In this document: piece after piece, positions 36,120 through 47,900 of the stretch
How the letters are laid out: every line of letters starts with the position of its first letter
Numbering within the stretch: position 1 is the first letter of the stretch
Source: Mytilus edulis
Lineage: Eukaryota; Mollusca; Bivalvia; Mytilida; Mytilidae
Reading direction: 5' to 3'
Assembly (NCBI RefSeq): GCF_963676685.1
Contig: NC_092348.1
Location: 29,611,386-29,675,385, forward strand
DNA length: 64,000 nt
Made by a program: the position numbers and the translations under genes
The notes under the pieces: model-generated
Told to the model about the DNA's origin: nothing
The model's database searches: none
What the model saw: the letters and a program-made list of their open reading frames with translations, nothing else

Positions 36120-37320
36120 AAGATGATAAACAACTTCAGAACGCAGAATCCATTCTTCAAGACCATCGTGTATTATTTGTGAAGTTGATAAGGATGTTTA
36201 TCAACAAGGTCTTTTTTTTAGAAAAAGGACGAGACGTTCTTTGACATACCCCTGGTTCATCAACTTACTGCTCAGACACTTGTGACGTTTTACAAAGTCT
36301 TGAGTTGGAGTTGCAAGCTCTTGAATACTAAACAAGATGGGAAATGCAAATCCAATATGCAGATCAAGTCGGTAAATTGCTACTCAGGTGGGGGAGACAA
36401 ATAATTTCAAAATTAAAATCGTCCCGTTTTTCTGGTACAGAGCATGATTACTTAGTATGTAAAATTCGAGGTAAAACTCTAGAATGATTGGAGGGGGTGG
36501 GGCGCCTTGTCTGTTGTTTGCTGAATGTCTGGTTAAGGGGAATATATTAATGTAATCCATTCATGAAAGTTCGGATTGCTAATGGAAAAACATCATCAAT
36601 ATATCTGAAAGTGAAAGTGAAATTAAATAACCTGGCTTCGTTGATCTTCTTATTTTTTGACATGTGTCTGAAGGAACTCCGAATCAGATGGAAAAAAGGA
36701 GAAGTCGACAAGGAGAGTTTGTTCCTATTGGAATGCTGACACTTTGTTGAAAAAGTCTACCTCCAAATTTGTTGATAAGAAACTCCAGCATACTGGTCAC
36801 TTGTTCCTCTATTTTCAATATTTTAGCCTTTTGTTCACTATTAACAAAATATGCCTTGCAGTATCCGAGAATAATGAATTTATAGCGTATTCTACCATTT
36901 GTATGTTGAGAGGCATTGTGGATTATTTCCTTTATATGCGATGCAATGTACCGTTGATTATTTTTTTAAGCTAATGTATCCAATACATACCAGATAAGTC
37001 CTTCGATGTGTTGTTTCATGTAATGTTTATTGAAGCCATCAAAGACTTATGATTCGCCAAAGTCTCATCCTTGTCAAATGATATGTCTTTGTATGTGGAT
37101 TACCTGAGTGCTCATTTATTCCTAGTTCTTCACAAGACATTCGTAGTAATGTAATTAACATACATAGACAATAATGTTTAAAGCTTTGTCCACAGGAATA
37201 ACGTGTTTATGATCATGAAGAGATGATAGAAATTTCACAGCCTCTTTGTCTCTGAAAACATACTGGTTGACCCTTCACACAATTCACAATTTTTCAACTT
37301 ATGAATGCTCCATATTTGAA
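36120..37320. other. Intergenic stretch between the convergent genes, nothing identified
   Basis: No repeat family or domain recognised. Short ORFs only; a diverged mobile element could be present but I cannot name it. Confidence 0.4.
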
Positions 37321-37329
37321 CTGAACTAA

Positions 37330-38570
37330 AAAGTTGTTATATTTGTTCCAATCAGGAGTAAGCAAAACTAAATGTATCAAAGCGACACAAATGGCCTGTC
37401 CCAAAAAGTTGAAAATCTGCAATTTCAATATAAACACATGTGGACACAAACATGATGGTAGTCAAACATATCAAACATCAGCCCAAAATCTGGAGGCGTA
37501 CAGAAAAAAAATCTGTTTAACTGTGATTTTCAATAATTTATCAAAGTCCAAAACCCGTAATTTCAGCAAAAATTAGCGGAGCAGAACTAAGCTTTAACTT
37601 GACCTGTAACTCATCATGGTTAACTCATATACCAAAAATCAGTGCAATATCTGAAGGCATTTAGAAAAAAAGACCATATAACTGTGATTTTGAACAAATT
37701 CTCAAAGTCCAAAGCACGTAATTTCGGCATAAATTAATGGAGGGGAACAAAACTTGAACTTGATCTGTAACTCATCATGGTTAACCCACATACCAATAAT
37801 CAGCCTAATATCTGAAGGCGTTTAGAAAAAAAGTCTGTATAACTGTGATTTTCAACAAATTCTCAAAAGTCCAAACCCCGTAATTTCGGCAAACATTAGT
37901 GGAGCGAAACGAAACAAAACTTGATCTGTAACTCATCATGGTTAACTCACATATCAAAAATCAGCCCAATATCTGAAGGCGTTTGAAAAAAAAGTCTGTA
38001 TAACTGTGATTTTTAACAATTTTTCATAGTCAGTAATTTTCGGCAAAAATGAGTGGAGCGAAATGAAACTCAACTTGATCTGTAACTCATCATGGTTAAC
38101 TCACATATCAAAAATCATCCCAATATCTGAAGGCGTTTAGAAAAAAAGTCTGTATAACTGTGATTTTCAACGATTTTCAACAAATTCTCAAAGTCCAAAG
38201 CCCGTAATTTCAGCAAAAATAAGTGGAGCTGAACGAAACATAAACTTGATCTGTAACTCATCATGGTTAATTCACATACCAAAAATCAGCATAATATCTG
38301 AAGGCGTTTAGAAAAAAACTCCGTATAAATTCTCAAAGTCCAAAGCCCGTAATTTCGGCAAAAATTAGTGGAGCGGAACGAAACATAAACTTGATCTGTA
38401 ACTCATCATGGTTAACTCACATTCCAAAAATCAGCCTAATATCTGAAGGCGTTTAGAAAAAAACTCTGTATAATGGTTTGTTGCGGAATGACGGATTTAC
38501 AGCATTTCCGACAAGGGTAAAACTATATAGCACCGACAAATTCGTTGCGGGGGCCATAAAAACACTGAGG
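37330..38570 (+). mobile_element. Tandem-core repeat family C, copy 1 (~157-bp units)
   Basis: Six to seven tandem units of about 157 bases, each with GATCTGTAACTCATCATGG, AATATCTGAAGGCGTTTAG and GTATAACTGTGATTTTCAAC. They are followed by TTGTTGCGGAATGACGG and an end with TTCGTTGCGGGGGCCATAAA. The left part begins near ATGTATCAAAGCGACACAAA. The second copy is at 49975-50550. A core of 150-160 base tandem units and a defined right end resemble bivalve pearl elements (inference). Confidence 0.75.
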
Positions 38571-38860
38571 TCAAAATCATGACAAAATAAACCAACAAAC
38601 TTCTGACATTTATGCATCTTTCAGCACCTGGTTTGTAAAATGCCTCAATTTTTTTTTCTCAACTGTATGACAAATACTTTTATCACAACATTGTAAATAA
38701 ACAAAATATAAACCAAGTGACATATTAATACTGGGGGTTGTCTTTACAACAAAAAATTCAAACAAAATAGATACAAAATCATTATTTAATTACAATTACA
38801 ATTTCTTGAAATAATATTACATAACAGAATGTTTAGCTGTCTTGTATTTCTAATCATCTG

Positions 38861-38866
38861 TTTATT
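38861..38866 (-). terminator. Polyadenylation signal overlapping the stop codon
   Basis: TTTATT on the plus strand reads AATAAA on the minus strand and includes the TAA stop. The convergent VWA-ShK gene shows the same overlap. Confidence 0.5.
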
Positions 38867-38988
38867 CTTCTACGTATCCTGGAGGATATGTCAGGACAAC
38901 TGATGATGGACAGTTTGGTGTCTGGCAGCATTTTCCTGGTGCTGGTGGATTCATTTTGCATTGACTTGGCAGAGTCCATTTAAGACAT
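38862..38988 (-). CDS. Mosaic gene exon 26: VWC9 C-terminal half and stop
   Basis: 127 nt; CLKWTLPSQC, KCCQTPNC, then PSSVVLTYPPGYVEE and TAA. The protein ends shortly after the last VWC domain with no membrane anchor. Confidence 0.85.
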
Positions 38989-41900
38989 CTAAGATAGAAA
39001 GTATAAATTATAATTGGCACTGAAAGTTTGGAACTTTAGTATTTATATCCAGAAAGATACTAACTACTCGTCATATATATTTATTGATCACAAAACCATA
39101 AGTCACCGTTTAATTTGACAAAATCATTTTTTTTTTAACTTTAAAAGACTATTCAATAGAGAGAATGGTGCTTTCTCATGTTTGTGTTTCATAGGAATAA
39201 AAAAAAAAATTTGTTAAATAAGCACAGTAAATTGTATCTTGTCACTAGGCCGTCATTGATAAATATTGATTGTTTTATGTATATAGGATTGCCAATACAA
39301 GTTTTATCTTACTTTACTATCATAATGATTTATTTCAATGGGGAAACATATAAGGTATAAGTAAACCATTATATATAGTTGACAATAATGACAATTTATA
39401 AACACTTAATAAACACTAGATTTTGCTGTTGCTGTCAAGAAAATAAAAGTCCAGTTGCTTCCAATTACTTGTGAGAAACTGTAATGGCATAACTTCTGAG
39501 ATCTAATGATGCAATGTGGAATATATAATAAGCTTACTTTTCTTGACAAGTATAATATCCACGAGAAGCATCAGTACATGTACACTTATAGGTACAGCCA
39601 TCATCAAATGTTTGTCCTTGCTGGTAAAGTTTTCCTGTCTTCTGGAACAAACATCCTGTGCCTTGACCTTATTAAAACAAATATATTTATGTATTACAAT
39701 CAGCAGGCACATATCTTTTAATAAAAATAACTAAGAAATGAAAGAACTTTCAACATAAATGAATTTGTATGTTAAAGATGAATACCACATACAATGCTTT
39801 TATTAATATTATTTAAATTTTTAAGTATTAACCCAAAATATGTAGTTTGTACAAGGGGTGCAGATTATACACAACTTTTAGACGATTTGCAATTTTTATG
39901 TCAATTTTTTAAAATCTTTTTTCTATTTCATCAACGTTACAATAATGTATATATAGGCTACAGTGCAGGCGATTTGGTGTCACGATATCTCAGTAGCATG
40001 GGTTCGAATCCTGGCAAGGGAAGAACAAAAAATTTGCGAAAGCAAATTTACAGATCTAACATTGTTGGGTTGATGTTTAGACAAGTGGTATATATGTAAG
40101 ACTCATATCGACGTCCGGTCTCTAATCGACGTCAGTTCCTCAAATCGACGTCCAAATGTGACGTCACAATAAAATAACATTCCAAATCGACGGCCAATTT
40201 TATGCCTATCTAATCGACGTCCATTTTTTGACATTCTCTAATCGACGTCCGATTTTGAGCTTCTCTAGTCAAAGTCCGTTTTGTACACAGAATATAAAAC
40301 TGAAGTGAACCGATAGCAGCCGAAACATTTAAACCTTTATGGACCATATAAAAAAAATCAATGAAGGATAAAAAAAAACTTAACTCAAATAATTTTTAGG
40401 CGGGGTTCAAAATTCGAAAATTGCTGCAAGTTTTGTCTAATTGACATCAATTTTATATATATATCATTATTGGTCAATTTATTATTCCCAAATCATGAGT
40501 TAATAGGGGGTAAAAGGGGGGGGGGGGGGGGGTGTCAGTGAAAAAACTATATGAATTGGGGGGGGGGGGGGGGGGGTCAGTGAAAAAACTATATGAATTA
40601 AGTTTTTTTTTATACTTCATTGAACTTTTGATATCGTCCCTTATCATGTGAGACAAATAAGATCTATTTAAAAAAAAAAGTGGGTTTTTTTTAAATTATT
40701 AAGACTAGACTAAGTTTTTAAACAGGTTGTGATATCAATTTTTAAATTTTAGAGATGGATATGATTTCAAGAGGGACAACTATACACCAGATTTCAAATA
40801 AAATGGATGTGAGCAATTATAAACCATACCGCTATCAACAATGATAAAAACCCTTACCACAAAGGCTATAAAATGCCACGACATAAATAATGTAACCAAT
40901 TCAAATAAAAGAATTAACGGTCTTCTTTATAAAAAAAAATTCCGAAAGACAAATATCACAGACATAAACCATCGAAAACCAATGTACTGATGGTCCATAC
41001 AGAATATGTCGGGGTTAAACATGTGTGTGAGCACTGCATTTAACCCAAAACAGTGGTGTAACTGCACAACATAAAACATAATGCCAATTTCTTGTGTTTA
41101 CGTTTCACTCCATGTGTAAAACTTAGAAATTTGTTGGAAAAAACTTTACAGAGTCCAAATTATAATACTCTCATTTTGTCTATTGTTGAAGACTCAATAA
41201 AGCTCCTAGATTTCGTTTGGTTTTCTTTGTTGTTGGGTTGCTTACTAATTGCCATACATTTACATGCATGTAATTTATTATTAATATGAATAGGAATGAC
41301 ACACTATTATGTGGATCAATTGGATAATCTTTTTATCAGGATTAACATTAATATACATGTTTTATGGTTGAAGAAATGTATATGGAAAGTATGTATAAAT
41401 GTTTCAGAAAATTTAGTTGTCATAAGAACCATACAAAACATGTATATGTATAAGTGTAAATCAAGTCCCGTAATTTATTATTTATTGATATTAAACATGA
41501 ATTAAAGACGACTACAATCAATCCGACGTCGTTTATGGCAATACATTCATTCGAATTATAGAGAATAAAAATATTGGACGTCGATTTGAGAATGTGACGT
41601 CAGATTTGGACGTTGATTTGAGGAACGGACGTCGATTTGAGGAATGGACGTCGATTAGAGGCTGGACGTCGATCTGAGTCTAACATATATATATACCTAT
41701 AGGAGACGTTTATTATATTTTTATATTTTTTTTTTATTAATTTTCATTTTTTTTTAATATATTTTTTAATCAAGTCCATTGTAAATAAATGTTTTCAAAA
41801 TGTTAAATAAGATAAGATAACATACCTGTGACGGTACCAGATCCACCAGTTCCTGTCATGGTACCAGTCCCAGTTCCAGAACAGACTGGTTTAGCACAAC

Positions 41901-44900
41901 ATTCTCCCTGGGCCTTCTGTAGTGTACATCCTTGGGGCAGGTTATTGTAAGTTCCACATCTTAAAGTAAAATATCATAAAACAAAATAATTTTAAAGTAG
42001 CCAACTGAGATGAAAATGTAACAGACTGAACTATAATACAAGTGTAATGTTCTTCAGTATTTGTTTCACTGAAAATTTTCCTGAAGATGCGACTCTATAT
42101 GACAGTTCTTATTCATTCATTTGATGTGTTTGAGCTTTTGATTTTGTCATTTGATTCATAGACTTTCCATTTGGAATTTTCCTTGGAATTCGTTATTTTC
42201 ATTATTTTGCTTTTTTTTTTAAATTACTTGTGCAAATCCATTCAAACAGGAAAACCAACGATCTAATCTATATAAAAATGAGAAACAAGTATGAACTACA
42301 TAAACAGTCGACAACTACTGTACATCAGATTCCAGACTTAGGACAGGTGAACTTTATTTCTAGTAATGCTCTTATTGTATGAAAAATATTACAATAATAT
42401 TTTCAAATATCTTCAACTTGACCTTGACCAATCATATCTTTGAAGCTACAGAACTACTAAAATAGGAAAAAACAAATCTACTGTGTTCTGTATCAAAGTC
42501 TCCAAGATTCATGTACAGTTATATAGGTTCATTCTATTATACTATTTCAACATTTAAATGTGTAGTTGCAAAGCTCTACAATCCATAATGACATATGTTA
42601 ATGTGTACTCACAAAGCTCTACATGTGTACAGTCCTCTAGATCCGTCTGAGCATGTGCAGTTGTAATCACATCCATCAGTCCACTGTTCTCCTGTTTGGT
42701 GGAGCTGATTCTTGTAATAACATCCACCACCTGTAAAAAAAAGCATAATAAACAAACATTATATCTTCAGAATATCTTATGTAGACATGAGGGTAAAGAT
42801 TGTTTTGATATAGATTTTAAGTTTGAATTGTGAACTTAATATTAATCATTGCATTATGTTAAAAAAAGGAACAATATCAATTAGGATGAAAAGAGACACA
42901 TCCTTTCTGTCTGTTGCATTCTGGATGAAAATAGTTATTTGAGAACTTGAAGTTCAGAAACATTTATTAACATAAAATTACAGAGGACGAATGTGTCTCC
43001 TTTCTCTTTCTTCATATAAATATTGTACGATTGTTATAAATATTGTACGATTATTATAAATATCGTACAATTATTATAAATATTGTACGATTATTATAAA
43101 TATTGTACGATTGTTATAAATATTGTACAATTATTATAAATATTGTACGATTATCATAAATATTGTACAATTATCATAAATATTGTACAATTATTATAAA
43201 TATTGTACCATTGTTATAAATATTGTACGATTATTATGTCATGAAATAAACATCTGTTTAAACTTTCAAAACTTTGCCAAACATAAAGAAATCTAACTGT
43301 ATCACATAAAAAGAAAATATCAACACAGGCAAAAACATACAGTGGTGTTTATTACATTAAATTACGAATCAACACAGTTTTTAATAGGAGCTGCTGTAGG
43401 CTAAAGCATTAAGGCAATATCAAAATAGAGGGTGGTAAAGGTTTTTTTTCGTGCAACGTGTTTTGCCATTTTTATTTCATGTGCCATAAAAAAGTTTGTT
43501 ATTTAACGTGTTTCTTTAAATTGGTAAAAAGATCAACCTGCAAGACATTTTTAAATGTTTGTTCATCGTGAAATGGCAATTTAATTTGCGATCTTCCGTG
43601 CAGATACCCCCCCCTTTACCCCCCTCATCAAATATACATACCCCTTCCTGTAAAGGTCTGTCCAGGCATGGATGTCACAAAGGATCCACCTGTTCCTGTT
43701 CCTATGGAAACAGAATGAGCTATTTTAATATAATAACATACAATATGATGCAACATTTATTTTAAGCAATTTTTTGTTTTAAACTTTCATTTTTGTTCTA
43801 ATATGCGTACTAAAAGAGATCAAATAATAAAGAATTTTGAGCTGTATAAGTCATGAGATGGTATGAGGTCATATGATTTAATGAAAGATCTATGTTGATG
43901 TTTTTTGCATAGATGTCAGCAGAATTTCACATTTTGTAAAGCATTCATGCCATATTGACCATATGATCTCTAAAATACCAGGATGCAAATTTAAAACTTC
44001 ATATTTTTTCTGCAATCTTGTTTAAAAGTATGCATATTACTATAATTTATTAGAATGCATGTAATATTCATCTGACCTGTAATATAAGTACAATGTTCAG
44101 CATTCTATTTTTTTCCTAAATTACAAAACAAATTTGACAAGGTATGAATACTATAACAGTATTGTTTTCTTTAGGTTGCCTGCTTATTGTCATATTATGA
44201 GGGTGGATATAATCAAACTTGACTACCCATGAGGGTCCCATCTACATATGCATACTTCTTTTATTCCTATAGTATATTCAAGTTTAACAGGGAACCAGTT
44301 ACATACCTGTTCCACCAGTACCAGTTCCTGTTATGGTACCTCCATTAGTACCTATCCCTGTCATAGTACCACCAGTACCAGTCCCTGTCATAGTACCACC
44401 GGTACCAGTTCCAGAACCTTAAATAATCAAAGTATTTATAAGAACTGTAAGGTAAAGATTGCTTCAATTTGTTATCAGTGAGAAGTAAAATTAACAAGAA
44501 TGTGTCCATAGTACACGGATGCCCCACTCCCACTATCATTTTCTATGTTCAGTGGACCGTGAATATGGGGTCAAAACTTTAATTTGGAATTAAAATTAGA
44601 AAGATCATATCATAGGGAACATGTGTTCTAAGTTTCAAGTTGATGTAACTTTAACTTCATCAAAAACTACCTTGACCAAAAACTTTAACCTGAACTTTGC
44701 ACTATCATTTTCTATGTTCAATGGACCATGAAATTGGGGTCAAAACTATAATTTGGCATTAAAATTAGAAAGATCATATCATAGGGAACATGTGTATTAA
44801 GTTTCAAGTTGATTGGACTTCAGCTTCATCAAAAACTACCTCAACAAACTTTAACCTGAAGCGAACGGACGGACGCACAGACGGACGCACAGACGGTACC

Positions 44901-47900
44901 ATGGACGAACGGAGGCACAGACCAGAAAACGTAATGCCCCTCTACTATCGTAGGTGGGGCATAAAAATTGCATTGGTTGTAGTTGTTTTACCGAAATTCT
45001 AGACAAAGAAACAATAACTCCACTTTTTTAAGATGACTTTAACAATGACATCCTTTATATTTTTAGAACAGATATTAGATTCCTGCACCTTGCAAAAGTT
45101 TTGTAATTTTCTTGACAAGTTTAATATCTATTTGTGCCTTGAATATCTAAGGATATATTACGTCGATAAATTTCTGAAAATGTTCGTGGATAGGATGCAT
45201 AGAATGTTATGATCAATGCACTATTTATTTGTGTATCAAAAAGGTAGTGATAAGCCTTGGAAGATTTAAATATCAAGTCAGTCCCATAAAGTTTTGATTG
45301 CATTTCATTAGTCAATAAAATCTAAATCTGCTATACATAATTTAATCACATTAGTCCGAGCAAATTGATGATCACATGTATGCCATTGACAATTGAAAAG
45401 TTTTCTTTTTATTTAGTGAACAACAAAAATGTGTCCTTGAAGTACACGCACTATCATTTTCTATGTTCAGTGGACCAAGAAAATGGGATAAAATCTCTAA
45501 TTTGGCATTAAAATTAGAAAGATCATATGATAAGGAACATGTTTACCAAGTTTCAAGTTGATTGGACTTCAACTTCATGAAAAACTACCTTGACCAAAAA
45601 CTTTAACCTGAAGTGGGACGGACGAACAAACGGACGAACGGGCGGACGAACGAACGAATTAGTGAACAAAAACACATACCACAGAATCCACAGAATTTGG
45701 CACAGTTCTTTTGGGCCCAGCTGAGATAGGGTTCTTGGCAAGAGCTTTTTTGGAACTGAACACAGTTAGGTAGGACATCCATACATGCTCCACCTAAATT
45801 AAATTTTGCAATAATAGGTATAGTACAACAATAATATAAAGCAAAACAGCAAAACAGTTTTTCTTGAAACCATAATTTATATTAACATCTGATTGTTTTA
45901 AAATGTTGAATTTTTTGAAGTGGTTATCCCTAGTCATGAGTATAAAATCCAGTGAATGACATATTTGTTGTCTGTCATAGTTGCTCTTGAAAGCAGTTGG
46001 TTTATTTGTCATCATGCAGCCCTTTTCAGCTCACTAGACATAATGGGTTTTACTCATTGAAGTGTAGAAGGTTGGTAGTTTTATATACATATATATAGAT
46101 GACCTCTTATTTGTCACATCTTTATCTTTCATACCATTATCTAAAAGAAGTTCAAAATGTAAAAAGTTAAACTCCGAAGACGACAGACGACGATGACGGA
46201 CGACAGACCCCAAGTGATGAGAAAAGCTCACTTTGCCCTCGGGCCAGGTGAGCTAAAAAAATGATGCAACATATTATAAAACTTACCTGTTCCTGTTCCT
46301 GTAATTGTACCCCCTCCAGTACCAGTACCAGTAGCAGTTCCAGTACCAGTTCCAGTTCCTAACGAAGTGAGATAATTCTATATAATAATTCCTTAATAAG
46401 AAATACATTATTATTTGCAATATACATAGATAAAGCCTTTGCGCCCGTGACTGATACATGATGTATGTGAAGTACAAGAAGAATAACTGCTTTCCTTTCA
46501 GTGTTTTGGAAAAGTACAACACGCTAAGGGAACAGCAATGTTTACGTAGAAAGTGCATAAAAGGAATTAAAATAAGATGGACAGCACATGCAGAATAACT
46601 GCCTTTACATCTTGCTGAAAAAGAGTAATCTGTTTTAATTCAGTTTAAAGGAGAAGTTAATTGAATATCATGTTTAGATATAGCCAGACAAACATGCTAA
46701 ATTTAACAAAGACAGAACAGCATTCTTCCCACAAATCTTTTTTTGCACTGAATTTTCAAATCATGTGAAGTATTGACGATATAAACCTTACATTTAAATT
46801 TCATAACATTAATCCCTGAGAGTGCCTTCAATGAAAATTTCCATATTACTTATTTTCTTAAGGGGCATAACTCCTATAAAAAATAGTTTTGTGGCACTGA
46901 TTTTTTGATTTTTTAAAGACATGGCTGATATAAATTTCAAATAAATCTGGCGAGATTTGTTCATACTGTCGATTCATTTATTTTGCGTGGGTATCAATTT
47001 TTGTGGATTACTGAAAACTTGTATTTTCGTGAATATTTGATTTCATTGTTTTTTATCAATCACTGCATTCAAAGCCTATTAAAAAAAAGTTATTGGTTGA
47101 ACATTTAAATTTCATGGTTCACCTGTTCCCAAAAAATACACGAAAATTGGTATCCAACGAATAATAATGAATCCACAGTATGAGAACACTAAACAAGACC
47201 ATATGTATGCCTAGTGTTTATATGGCCCCTGTAGGAGAACACTAAACAAGACCATATGTATGCCTAGTCAGTGTTTATATGGCCCCTGTAGGAGAACACT
47301 AAACAAGACCATATGTATGCCTAGTGTTTATATGGCCCCTGTAGGAGAACACTAAACAAGACCATATGTATGCCTAGTGTTTATATGGCCCCTGTAGGAG
47401 AACACTAAACAAGACCTAGTGTTTATATGGCCCCTGTAGGAGAACACTGAACAAGACCATATGTATGCCTAGTGTTTATATGGCCCCTGTAGGAGAACAC
47501 TGAACAAGATCATATGTATGCCTAGTGTTTATATGGCCCCTGGAGGAGAACACTGAACAAGATCATATGTATGCCTAGTGTTTATATGGCCCCTGTAGGA
47601 GAACACTGAACAAGACCATATGTATGCCTAGTGTTTATATGGCCCCTGTAGGAGAACACTGAACAAGATCATATGTATGCCTAGTGTTTATATGGCCCTT
47701 GTAGGAGAACACTGAACAAGATCATATGTATGCCTAGTGTTTATATGGCCCCTGTAGGAGAACACTAAACAAGACCATATGTATGCCTAGTGTTTATATG
47801 GCCTCTGTAGGAGAACACTAAACAAGACCATATGTATGCCTAGTGTTTATATGGCCCCTGTAGGAGAACACTGAACAAGATCATATGTATGCCTAGTGTT

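Noticed and set aside
36120-37320. Possible degraded retroelement between the convergent genes
   Set aside because: I could not find a reverse-transcriptase, integrase or terminal-repeat motif, so it is left as unassigned.
39955-40088. tRNA gene around GGTTCGAATCC
   Set aside because: Only the B box is clear, no cloverleaf can be drawn, and the downstream body is a known dispersed type.
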